NCBI RefSeq assembly: GCF_004153455.1
Contig: NZ_SDQE01000012.1
Span: 1 to 64,000, forward strand
Origin: Allopusillimonas ginsengisoli
GTDB taxonomy: Bacteria > Pseudomonadota > Gammaproteobacteria > Burkholderiales > Burkholderiaceae_B
Length of the DNA: 64,000 bases
Direction: 5' to 3'
Positions within the stretch are counted from its first letter, which is position 1; every line of letters begins with the position of its first letter. The notes under the pieces are model-generated. The model searched no databases and was not told the origin of the DNA. It saw only the letters and a list, made by a program, of their open reading frames with translations. Of this stretch, positions 1 to 8,059 are shown in pieces. The translations under genes and the position numbers were made by a program.

Positions 1-287
1 GCCTGGCCGTTGGCCAGCAGGTCGATGTAGAAGTTCAGGCCATCGGCCTCGGGGGCGCGGTTGAACAGTTGCTGGTAGATCTGGGTGATCTTGGCCGAGT
101 TGCTCGCGCCGTCAAACAGCGCGGTCGATTCGGCCGAGTTGCCAAAGGCGTCGATGATCTCGGACAGATCGCCTGCGGCCGCATCCAGCTTGCCGGCCCA
201 GAAGTTCAGGCCAACCGGATCAGCGGGGCGCCCGTAATAGGCGATGTAGATTTTTTGTACTGCATCGTGATAGTCGGCAGCAGCCAT
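1..287 (-). CDS. DUF4214-repeat protein, N-terminal fragment
   Basis: The first 95 codons of a gene that continues beyond the left edge; translated by hand from the minus strand. The start is the ATG at 287-285, preceded by a good AAGGAG ribosome binding site. Two copies of the DUF4214 pattern are visible: YIAYYGRPADPVGLNFW at residues 14-30 and YQQLFNRAPEADGLNFY at 71-87. DUF4214 repeats occur in large surface or secreted proteins, often with S-layer or RTX-type C-terminal parts, but no such part is visible here. There is no signal peptide, so if the protein is exported it would use a route without a cleaved N-terminal signal, for example type I secretion (inference). Function unknown. Confidence 0.8.
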   Translation of the reverse strand, partial: MAAADYHDAVQKIYIAYYGRPADPVGLNFWAGKLDAAAGDLSEIIDAFGNSAESTALFDGASNSAKITQIYQQLFNRAPEADGLNFYIDLLANGQ

Positions 288-320
288 GAGAATACTCCTT
301 GTAGACATTTCAGGAAGCGC

Positions 321-391
321 CGCTATCGTGGGTTTCTGTGCGTGATGTATGGCGAAATATGCGGTGACACTTCTTCACCATACCGATAGCG
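321..391. promoter_or_regulatory. inverted repeat between divergent genes
   Basis: CGCTATCG at 321-328 is matched perfectly by CGATAGCG at 384-391. Shorter complementary segments lie inside: TATGG at 348-352 with CCATA at 378-382, and GGTG at 363-366 with CACC at 376-379 (the last two pairs share bases, so only one can form). The element lies in the 274-base gap between the DUF4214 gene (minus) and the glycosyltransferase (plus). It could form an RNA structure in the leader of either gene or bind a regulator; neither is shown. Confidence 0.35.
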
Positions 392-561
392 ACATAGCCT
401 GAGTGAACGCTGTGGGTCAGAAGCCGGATATGACGAGCGTCACAAAAAGGAATCCACAGCCAGTACAGACGCTGGGCACCCGCGCTTTACGCGCCGCTGT
501 TGCTTTTTTACCAACGGAAAAGTGAGCCTCGTCACACCTGCGGGGACGGTATTGTTTTGGA

Positions 562-1650
562 ATGAATGCTCACCTGAACCGGTTGCATGACTATATTGAG
601 CTGATTGTGAATATTCCTCGCCTGACGGTTGTTGTGCCCATCTATAACGAAGCGCAGGTCCTTGCGATGTTCCATCGACGGTTGGCGTATGTGCTGGACG
701 AACTGACGGACTGGACCACCGAAATCCTCTATGTGAACGATGGCAGCAAAGACCAGACGCTTGCCCAGCTGGAGGATCTGCAACTGCATGACGCCCGTGT
801 CAGCGTGCTGAACCTGAGCAGGCATTTTGGCAAGAGCCGGGCGCTGTCGGCTGGGCTGGACCATGCCGACGCAGATGCCGTGATAGTGATGGATGCGGAT
901 CTGCAAGATCCCCCCGAACTGATACCCGAGTTTCTGGCCTTGTGGTGCGAAGGCTACGATGTCGTCCATGGCAAACGCGTGTCCCGCAAAGGCGAATCAC
1001 GCATGAAAAAGCTGACTGCCTTTGTCTGCTACCGTTTGCTGGCAACGCTTAGCCGCGTGTCCATTGCGCCGGATACCGGTGATTTTCGCTTGCTGAGCCG
1101 GCGCGCGCTTGACGCGATCAAGGGATTGCGCGAACGCCACCGCTATATGAAAGAGCTGTATGCCTGGATAGGGTTTCGCCAGACGGCGGTGCCGTATGCG
1201 CGCAAGGCGCGGGCAGCGGGCAAATCCAAGTACAACACTGTTCACATGCTCGAGGACGCCATGGAAGGCATTACCTCTTTTTCCATTCTGCCATTAAGGG
1301 TGTTCAGCGTGGCGGGTCTGGTGCTCGCGCTGGGCGCATTCATGGCTGCGGCCTGGATTGCATATCATGTGCTGGCATTGGGCGAGTCGGCAAGTGGCTA
1401 TCCCACGCTGATGGTGGCCTTGGTGTTTTTGTCTGGCGCGCAGTTGCTGGGCCTGGGAATGATTGGCGAATACCTGGGCAGGATTTTCAACGAAAGCAGG
1501 CAGCGGCCACTCTATCTGGTTGAGTGCTATACCCCCGCGCTGGCAGGCCACCATGTGCGAAGCCTGACAGGCACGCGGGGCGTAGGCGTAAGATTGAGCG
1601 CGGCCGCCAATACATGGTTGACGGCGGCGTCGGAGCTTGATTCCGTTTGA
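562..1650 (+). CDS. GtrB/ArnC-like membrane glycosyltransferase, family 2
   Basis: A 362-residue GT2 enzyme of the dolichol-phosphate-mannose-synthase-like (GtrB, ArnC, YkoT) type. These move a sugar from a nucleotide donor to undecaprenyl phosphate at the inner membrane, for decoration of lipid A, O-antigen or other glycans. The GT-A domain has VVVPIYNE at residues 23-30, VNDGS at 58-62, the metal-binding DAD at 111-113 and a GDFRLLSRRA segment at about 173. Two membrane helices follow at about 246-272 and 281-305, then EYLGRIFNESRQRPLY, which is typical of the family. No flippase or Gtr partner lies next to it, so donor and acceptor cannot be named. The start could also be the ATG at 566, out of frame, or a later GTG; 562 gives the full domain. 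Confidence 0.88.
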   Translation: MNAHLNRLHDYIELIVNIPRLTVVVPIYNEAQVLAMFHRRLAYVLDELTDWTTEILYVNDGSKDQTLAQLEDLQLHDARVSVLNLSRHFGKSRALSAGLDHADADAVIVMDADLQDPPELIPEFLALWCEGYDVVHGKRVSRKGESRMKKLTAFVCYRLLATLSRVSIAPDTGDFRLLSRRALDAIKGLRERHRYMKELYAWIGFRQTAVPYARKARAAGKSKYNTVHMLEDAMEGITSFSILPLRVFSVAGLVLALGAFMAAAWIAYHVLALGESASGYPTLMVALVFLSGAQLLGLGMIGEYLGRIFNESRQRPLYLVECYTPALAGHHVRSLTGTRGVGVRLSAAANTWLTAASELDSV

Positions 1651-1694
1651 TGATGCCGGCGCGTCGGACACGGGGCCCTGCTCAGGATATGCCG

Positions 1695-2618
1695 CTATCT
1701 GGAACGGTGGCGGGCCAGCGTCTTGCGGTGGCTGTCGATGAAATCAATAAATGCCCGAAGCGGCCCGGGGATCTGCCTGCGGCTTGAATAATGCAGATAA
1801 AGCGACGCGCGATAGCTGGACCAGCGGGGCAGCAGCGCGACCAGCCTGCCGTCCGCCAGATGAGGCGCGATCATGGGCTCGGGCAGATAGCTGATGCCAC
1901 AGCCTTCCAGCGCTGCATTCAAGACCAACTGTATGTCGTTGACCACCAGTGAGCCATGCCCAGTGAAGTCGACGGTTTGGCCATGGGCGTCGCGCAAGCG
2001 CCAGCGCTGAATGGCGCCGTCCCAGGGCAGGCGCAGGCGCACGCATTCGTGGCTGGCCAGATCATCGGGCGTGGCGGGTGGCGCGTGCCGCGTCAGGTAG
2101 GCAGGCGACGCGACCGGAAGGACGCGGAACTCTCGCAATATGGGTACAGCAATCATGTCTTTTTCGATCTGCGGCTCGATGCGGATGCCGGCATCGAAGC
2201 CGCTTTGCACGATATCGAGATTGGTGTCGTCGGCGGCGACCTCCAGGGCGATGTCGGGATACTGCGCCAGAAAGCCGGGCACCACCTGCGCGATGAGTTC
2301 CGAGGCAACAGGGCGAATGGCCACCAGCCGCAGCGTGCCCTTGGGTTTGTCGCGAAACAGGTTGACCCCTTCGAGGGCATTATCCAGCAGGCTGAGCACG
2401 GTTTGCATATCGGCAAGCAGACGTTCGCCGGCTTCGGTGACGGACACGCTGCGCGTGGTGCGATTGAGCAGTCTGACGCCGAGACGCTCTTCGAGCGAAC
2501 GCACGGTTTGACTGACCGTGGACAGCGCAAGCCCGAGCTGGGCAGCCGCTTTGGAAAAGCTGTTGTGCTCTGCGACTGCGACGAAGGTACTTAGCTCTAC
2601 AAATTCTGTGCCACGCAT
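1695..2618 (-). CDS. LysR-family transcriptional regulator
   Basis: A 307-residue LysR-type regulator of normal length. The winged helix-turn-helix covers residues 7-66 (FSKAAAQLGLALSTVSQTVR), followed by the LysR substrate-binding domain (about 92-295) of the CrgA/DmlR-like branch, with FDAGIRIEP and the GCGISYLPEPMIAPHLADG segment. It is divergent from the thiolase-fadN-acyl-CoA dehydrogenase operon that starts at 2802, so that operon is its most likely target. The 183-base gap between them contains a short GAATA-N3-TATTC palindrome. The ligand is unknown. Confidence 0.92.
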   Translation of the reverse strand: MRGTEFVELSTFVAVAEHNSFSKAAAQLGLALSTVSQTVRSLEERLGVRLLNRTTRSVSVTEAGERLLADMQTVLSLLDNALEGVNLFRDKPKGTLRLVAIRPVASELIAQVVPGFLAQYPDIALEVAADDTNLDIVQSGFDAGIRIEPQIEKDMIAVPILREFRVLPVASPAYLTRHAPPATPDDLASHECVRLRLPWDGAIQRWRLRDAHGQTVDFTGHGSLVVNDIQLVLNAALEGCGISYLPEPMIAPHLADGRLVALLPRWSSYRASLYLHYSSRRQIPGPLRAFIDFIDSHRKTLARHRSR

Positions 2619-2644
2619 GGTGTGCTCGATTCTTCGGTTCAGTC

Positions 2645-2657
2645 GAATAGGTTATTC
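2645..2657. promoter_or_regulatory. candidate LysR operator palindrome
   Basis: GAATA-GGT-TATTC, a perfect 5-base inverted repeat with a 3-base centre, lies 27 bases upstream of the LysR start codon in the divergent promoter region. Its size and AT-rich arms suit a LysR site, but short palindromes also arise by chance. Confidence 0.3.
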
Positions 2658-2801
2658 ATATTGTATGTAGTTATCAAACAAATCGGAAGTCCCTAGAATG
2701 CAGAACAAGCCCGGCGTTGCGCTCCTGGTCGGCGGTGCATCCAGGTGTGCGCGGCGATACGCGCCACGCGCTGGCCCTTCAAAATACATGGAGATTGTTC
2801 A

Positions 2802-3926
2802 ATGACTGCAGCCGTAATCGTGGGTTATGCCCGCTCTCCCTTCACGCTGGCTTACAAGGGCGCGCTGGCCAGAACGCGTCCCGACGAACTGGCTGCCGAC
2901 GTGGTTCGGGCCTTGGTCGAGCGCACCGGCATTGATCCGGCGGATATTGAAGATCTGCTGCTGGGCTGCGCGATTCCCGAGGGCGAGCAGGGGCTGAACA
3001 TGGGACGATTGGTGGGCATGATGGCTGGCCTGCCGCAAAGCGTGGCAGGGTCGACCATCAATCGCTTCTGCGGTTCGTCGATGCAGTCGGTTCATCATGC
3101 GGTGGGCGCCATCGCCGCCGGCGCGGGCGATGTATTCATTTGCGCAGGCGTCGAAAGCATGACGCGCGTTCCCATGATGGGCTTCAATCCCCTGCCCCAT
3201 CCCGCGTTTGCGGCGGCGCATCCGCAAGCCTATATCGGCATGGGGGATACGGCCGAGAACATCGCCCGCAAGTGGGGCATCTCCCGCCAGGAACAAGAGG
3301 CTTTTGCGATGGAAAGCCAGCGCCGCGCGGGCGAGGCTCAGTCCAGGGGGCACCTGAACGCTGAGATCGTGGCGATCAATGGCATAGATACGGATGGATG
3401 CCTGCGGCCGGACACAACACAGGAGGATCTGGCCAAGCTGAAGCCGGCTTTTGACCAGGATGGCTCGGTCACGGCAGGGACCTCTTCTCCGTTGACCGAT
3501 GGCGCAGCCGCCGTGCTGGTGACGAGCGAGGATTATGCCCGACAGCATGGATTGACGATCCTGGCACGCGTCAAATCGGTTGCGGTGGCGGGCTGCGCGC
3601 CGGAGATCATGGGTATCGGCCCTGTTCCTGCCACGCAAAAAGCGTTGCGCCGCGCCGGCATCGGCGTGGATGCGCTGGACGTGATTGAGTTGAACGAAGC
3701 GTTTGCGTCGCAATCGCTGGCCTGCATCCGCGATCTGGGTCTGGATGTTTCGCGCATCAATATTGACGGCGGCGCCATTGCGCTTGGCCATCCGCTGGGG
3801 GCGACCGGTGCCCGCATCGTGGGCAAGGCCGCCGCCTTGCTCCAGCGCACCGGCGGCAAGTATGCGCTGGCCACGCAGTGCATCGGCGGCGGTCAGGGTA
3901 TCGCAACGGTGCTGGAGGCGGCGTAA
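2802..3926 (+). CDS. thiolase (acetyl-CoA C-acyltransferase)
   Basis: A 374-residue thiolase that cleaves 3-ketoacyl-CoA with CoA to acetyl-CoA and a shortened acyl-CoA, the last step of beta-oxidation. All three catalytic positions are present: nucleophile Cys90 (INRFCGSS), His330 in GHPLGATGAR, and Cys360 in CIGGGQG. The chosen ATG at 2802 has a GGAGA site seven bases upstream and matches the usual thiolase N-terminus (MTAAVIVGYARSPF); upstream in-frame starts add a non-homologous leader. Its TAA overlaps the next ATG (TAATG), so translation is coupled to the FadN-type gene. With the two genes that follow, it matches the content of the Bacillus fadNAE operon, in a different order. Confidence 0.93.
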   Translation: MTAAVIVGYARSPFTLAYKGALARTRPDELAADVVRALVERTGIDPADIEDLLLGCAIPEGEQGLNMGRLVGMMAGLPQSVAGSTINRFCGSSMQSVHHAVGAIAAGAGDVFICAGVESMTRVPMMGFNPLPHPAFAAAHPQAYIGMGDTAENIARKWGISRQEQEAFAMESQRRAGEAQSRGHLNAEIVAINGIDTDGCLRPDTTQEDLAKLKPAFDQDGSVTAGTSSPLTDGAAAVLVTSEDYARQHGLTILARVKSVAVAGCAPEIMGIGPVPATQKALRRAGIGVDALDVIELNEAFASQSLACIRDLGLDVSRINIDGGAIALGHPLGATGARIVGKAAALLQRTGGKYALATQCIGGGQGIATVLEAA

Positions 3927-6253
3927 TGGCAGACATCAAGAAAGTTGCCGTGATCGGCGCGGGTGTGATGGGTGCGGGGATTGCCGCGCAGGTGGCCAAT
4001 GCGGGGGTTCCTGTTGTCTTGCTTGATATTGTTCTGCCTGGCACGCAAAACCGGAATCAACTGGCGCAGGGCGCCGTGGCAAAACTGCTCAAGGCCCAGC
4101 CAGCGGCGTTTATGAGCAAAAAGGCGGCCAGGCTGGTAACGACCGGCAATATCGAAGACCATCTCGATCTGCTGTCCGAGTGCGGCTGGATTGTCGAGGC
4201 CGTTATCGAAAAGCTGGAGATCAAGCACGATCTTTACAAGAAGATAGATGCCCACAGAAAGCCTGGCACGATTGTGTCCTCGAACACCTCCACGATACCG
4301 CTGGAGAAACTGGTTCAAGGCCAGTCCGATGTCTTCAAGACGGAATTCTGCATTACTCACTTCTTCAACCCTCCACGCTATCTGCGTTTGCTGGAGCTGG
4401 TAACAAGCGATGCGTTCCGGCCCGCGCTGATCGACGATCTGTCGCAGTTCATCGACGTCAAGCTGGGCAAGTCCATCGTGGCTTGCAAAGACAGCCCGGG
4501 GTTCATCGCCAACCGGCTGGGCACGCTGTGGATCAAGGCCGCGCTGGTCAAGGCGTTTGATCTGGGCATTGAGGTCGAAGAGGCCGATGCACTACTGGGC
4601 AAACCTTTTGGCATTCCCAAGACGGGCGTGTTTGGATTGGTGGATCTGGTCGGCCTGGACTTGATGGGTCACGTGGAGGCCAGCATGGCAGCGCTGCTGC
4701 CGAAAGAGGATGCTTTTCATCAACTGCGCAAAGACCTTCCGCTGCTCGGCAAAATGGTCGCCGATGGCTATACCGGCCGCAAGGGCAAGGGCGGCTTTTA
4801 TCGGCTGAATCGCGCGGATGGCGGCAAGGCCAGGGAAGCAATATCGCTCGCCTCCGGGGACTACCGCGCACAGATCAAGCCGCAGTTGGCAGTTCTGGAA
4901 TCATCGCGCGGCGACCTGCGTACGCTGTTGTCTGGCTCAGATAAATACGGACGCTATGCCTGGGAGGTGATGGCGCAAACGCTGGCTTACGCGGCGATGC
5001 TGGTGGGCGAGGCCGCTGATGATATCGCGGCCATCGATGAATCGATGCGGCTGGGGTACAACTGGAAAATCGGACCATTCGAGCTGATCGACCAACTTGG
5101 AACGGGGTGGTTTACGCAAAAGCTGTCGGAGGGCGGTCTGCCGGTACCCGCGTACTTGCAGATGGCGGGCGACCGGCCGCTGTATCGGGTGGAGCAGGGC
5201 AGGCGGCAATACCTGGGCGCGGATGGAACCTATCGCACGCTTGAGCGCCCGGCCGGGGTGTTGATGCTCGAGGACATCAAGCGCCACAGTACGCCCCTGA
5301 TCAAGAACGGCTCGGCCTCGCTTTGGGATATTGGCGATGGCGTAGCGTGCTTTGAATTCACCAGCAAGATGAATGCCCTCGATCCCGATATGCTTGCCTT
5401 GCTCAATGAGTCCATCGATGTGGTGAAGAAGGGCTATAAGGCGCTGGTCATCTACAACGAAGGCAGCCATTTCTCGGCGGGCGCGAATCTGGGGCTTGCC
5501 GCCTTTGCCGCCAATATTGCCGCGTGGGATTTGATAGAAAACATTGTCAGCGGGGGCCAGCAAACCTATCTGGCGCTCAAGTACGCGCCCTTCCCTGTCG
5601 TGTCGGCGCCATCCGGCATGGCGCTTGGCGGTGGATGCGAAATACTGCTGCACTCCGATGCCGTACAGGCGCATGCGGAAAGCTATATCGGCCTGGTCGA
5701 ATGTGGTGTGGGGCTGGTGCCCGCCTGGGGCGGCTGCAAGGAAATGCTGCACCGCTGGTCCACGCATCCCAAGTCTCCCAAAGGCCCGATGGCGCCGGTC
5801 GCCAAGGCCTTCGAACTCATCAGCACGGCCACGGCCTCCAAGTCTGCGCACGAAGCCAGGGAGCACTTGTTCCTGCGCACAACAGACCGCATCACGATGA
5901 ATCGCTATCGGCTGTTGAGCGATGCCAAGGCGTTGGCGTTGGAGCTTGCGCTGGATTACAAGGCGCCGGCGCCACCGCAGTTCAATCTGCCAGGGGCTTC
6001 CGCGAGGGTGGCGCTCGAAGCCGTGGTGGCGTCCTTTCATCGCAAGGGCGCGGCCACCCGGCACGATGTCGTGGTGTCCAAGGCCCTGGCCGAGGTCCTG
6101 TCTGGCGGCGACGACGCCGATCCGCTTCAGCCCTTATCGGAGCAAGAGGTGATGGCGCTGGAGCAGCGCGTGTTCCTGCAGTTGTGCCGCCATCCCGATA
6201 CGCTTGCGCGTGTTGCCCACATTCTTGAAACCGGCAAACCGCTCAGAAACTAG
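3926..6253 (+). CDS. FadN-type 3-hydroxyacyl-CoA dehydrogenase / enoyl-CoA hydratase
   Basis: A 775-residue bifunctional enzyme for the middle two steps of beta-oxidation. The dehydrogenase comes first: Rossmann motif GAGVMGAGIA at residues 11-20, HFFNP of the catalytic-His region, then the C-terminal dehydrogenase domain. A crotonase domain is at the C-terminus, with GGGCE (Glu572) and LVE (Glu592), the two acid residues needed for hydration, 20 residues apart as in E. coli FadB. Dehydrogenase-then-hydratase is the FadN order and the reverse of FadB/FadJ; the protein encoded at 11589-13559 has the FadB order. The start ATG at 3926 overlaps the thiolase stop by one base. Confidence 0.93.
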   Translation: MADIKKVAVIGAGVMGAGIAAQVANAGVPVVLLDIVLPGTQNRNQLAQGAVAKLLKAQPAAFMSKKAARLVTTGNIEDHLDLLSECGWIVEAVIEKLEIKHDLYKKIDAHRKPGTIVSSNTSTIPLEKLVQGQSDVFKTEFCITHFFNPPRYLRLLELVTSDAFRPALIDDLSQFIDVKLGKSIVACKDSPGFIANRLGTLWIKAALVKAFDLGIEVEEADALLGKPFGIPKTGVFGLVDLVGLDLMGHVEASMAALLPKEDAFHQLRKDLPLLGKMVADGYTGRKGKGGFYRLNRADGGKAREAISLASGDYRAQIKPQLAVLESSRGDLRTLLSGSDKYGRYAWEVMAQTLAYAAMLVGEAADDIAAIDESMRLGYNWKIGPFELIDQLGTGWFTQKLSEGGLPVPAYLQMAGDRPLYRVEQGRRQYLGADGTYRTLERPAGVLMLEDIKRHSTPLIKNGSASLWDIGDGVACFEFTSKMNALDPDMLALLNESIDVVKKGYKALVIYNEGSHFSAGANLGLAAFAANIAAWDLIENIVSGGQQTYLALKYAPFPVVSAPSGMALGGGCEILLHSDAVQAHAESYIGLVECGVGLVPAWGGCKEMLHRWSTHPKSPKGPMAPVAKAFELISTATASKSAHEAREHLFLRTTDRITMNRYRLLSDAKALALELALDYKAPAPPQFNLPGASARVALEAVVASFHRKGAATRHDVVVSKALAEVLSGGDDADPLQPLSEQEVMALEQRVFLQLCRHPDTLARVAHILETGKPLRN

Positions 6254-6264
6254 AGAGATCCATC

Positions 6265-8055
6265 ATGCCTCATTACACCGCACCCCTGCGCGATATGCGC
6301 TTTGTATTGCACGAACTGCACAACAGTGCCGATCTCGCGCAGCTGCCTGGTTTCGAAGACATGACAGCGGACCTGATTGATCCCGTTCTTGAGGAGGCGG
6401 GCAAGTTTGCCAGCGAGGTGCTTCAGCCCCTGAATCAGCGCGGCGATGAAGAAGGTTGCCGCTACGAAGATGGCCAGGTCTACACGCCGCAGGGGTTCAA
6501 GCAGGCCTACGACCAGTTCGCCGAGGGCGGTTGGACGGGTATTTCCTGCGATCCGGCGCACGGCGGGCAAGGCATGCCGGTGTCTGTGCACATGATGATC
6601 GAGGAGATGATCTCTTCGGCCAACCTGGCATTCGGGCTCTATCCCGGATTGAGCCATGGCGCCTACAAGGCGATCAACGCGCATGCGACGCCTGCGCTGC
6701 GCGACACGTTTCTGCCGCGCATGGCGGATGGTTCCTGGGGCGGCACGATGTGCCTGACCGAACCGCATTGCGGCACCGACCTGGGATTGATACGCAGCAA
6801 AGCAGTGGCGCAGCCAGACGGCAGCTATCGCGTCACAGGCACCAAGATCTTCATCTCTTCGGGCGAGCACGACCTGACCGAAAACAATATCCACCTGGTC
6901 CTGGCGCGCATCGAAGGCGCTCCCAAGGGTATCAAGGGCATCAGCCTGTTCGTGGTGCCTAAATTTCTGGTCAATGAAGATGGCAGCCTGGGCGAGCGCA
7001 ATACCGTGACCTGTGGATCCATTGAACACAAAATGGGTATCAAGGCGTCTGCCACCTGCGTAATGAACTTCGATGACGCCAAAGGCTGGCTGATAGGCGT
7101 GGAAAACAAGGGCATGCGCGCCATGTTCACCATGATGAACGCGGCGCGCCAGGGCGTGGCCATACAGGGTTTGGGCGTCGCCGAAGCCGCTTATCAGGGG
7201 GCGGTTTCCTACGCGCGCGAACGCCTTCAGGGCCGAGCGCTGTCGGGACCAAGGCATCCCGACAAGCCGGCGGATCCCTTGATGGTTCACCCCGATGTGC
7301 GCCGGCTGCTGCTGACGATGCGCGCCAACATCGAAGGCGCACGCGCGCTGGGTGCCTGGGTTTCCAAGGCGCTGGACATTGCAGACAAGAGCCCGGATCC
7401 TGCGGTTCGCCAGGATGCCGACGACCTGGTGGCGTTGATGACGCCTGTCCTGAAAAGCTGCTTCACGGACATGGGCCTGGCGTGCGCCAATATGGGCATG
7501 CAGGTGTTTGGCGGGCATGGCTATATCCGCGAGCATGGCATGGAGCAACTGGTGCGCGATGCGCGCATCACGCTGATCTACGAAGGCACAAATGGCGTGC
7601 AGGCGCTGGATCTGGTGGGTCGCAAGCTGCCCGCACACGGCGGGCGTCTATTGCGCCAGTTTTTTCATCCGGTATCTCGCTTTATTGAAGATCATGCCGA
7701 GGATCCGCAGCTGGGCGTGTTCGCAAAGCAATTGGGCAAGGCGTTTGGCCATCTTCAGCAGGCGACGATACATATCATGAAGCTTGGCATGGCCAGGCCC
7801 GAGGAGGGCGGCGCGGCCTCGACCGACTACTTGCGCCTCTTCAGTCTGGTGGCGCTGGGCTATATGTGGGCGCGCATGGCACAGGTGTCGATTCCTTGCG
7901 TTGGCACCGAACAGGATGCGGGCGGATTCTATCGCGCGAAGGTCGGCACGGCCCGCTTTTATTTTGAGCGGCTGCTGCCGGAAACCGGCGCGCGCCGTTC
8001 GGCCATCCTGGCCGGCGGAAGTTCCATTCTGTCGTTCGACGATAACTGGTTCTAA
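6265..8055 (+). CDS. acyl-CoA dehydrogenase, about 600-residue type
   Basis: A 596-residue FAD-dependent acyl-CoA dehydrogenase that introduces the trans-2 double bond in acyl-CoA. It has the MCLTEPHCGTDLG and GTKIFISSGEHD segments of the FAD/substrate site and the catalytic base Glu440 in LIYEGTNGVQALDLVGRKL, then the extra C-terminal domain (about 470-590) typical of this long class. It lies 11 bases after the FadN-type gene and completes a three-gene oxidation set. Its stop is only four bases from the stop of fadD on the other strand, so the two fad operons meet tail to tail with no room for a conventional terminator. Confidence 0.93.
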   Translation: MPHYTAPLRDMRFVLHELHNSADLAQLPGFEDMTADLIDPVLEEAGKFASEVLQPLNQRGDEEGCRYEDGQVYTPQGFKQAYDQFAEGGWTGISCDPAHGGQGMPVSVHMMIEEMISSANLAFGLYPGLSHGAYKAINAHATPALRDTFLPRMADGSWGGTMCLTEPHCGTDLGLIRSKAVAQPDGSYRVTGTKIFISSGEHDLTENNIHLVLARIEGAPKGIKGISLFVVPKFLVNEDGSLGERNTVTCGSIEHKMGIKASATCVMNFDDAKGWLIGVENKGMRAMFTMMNAARQGVAIQGLGVAEAAYQGAVSYARERLQGRALSGPRHPDKPADPLMVHPDVRRLLLTMRANIEGARALGAWVSKALDIADKSPDPAVRQDADDLVALMTPVLKSCFTDMGLACANMGMQVFGGHGYIREHGMEQLVRDARITLIYEGTNGVQALDLVGRKLPAHGGRLLRQFFHPVSRFIEDHAEDPQLGVFAKQLGKAFGHLQQATIHIMKLGMARPEEGGAASTDYLRLFSLVALGYMWARMAQVSIPCVGTEQDAGGFYRAKVGTARFYFERLLPETGARRSAILAGGSSILSFDDNWF

Positions 8056-8059
8056 GGTG

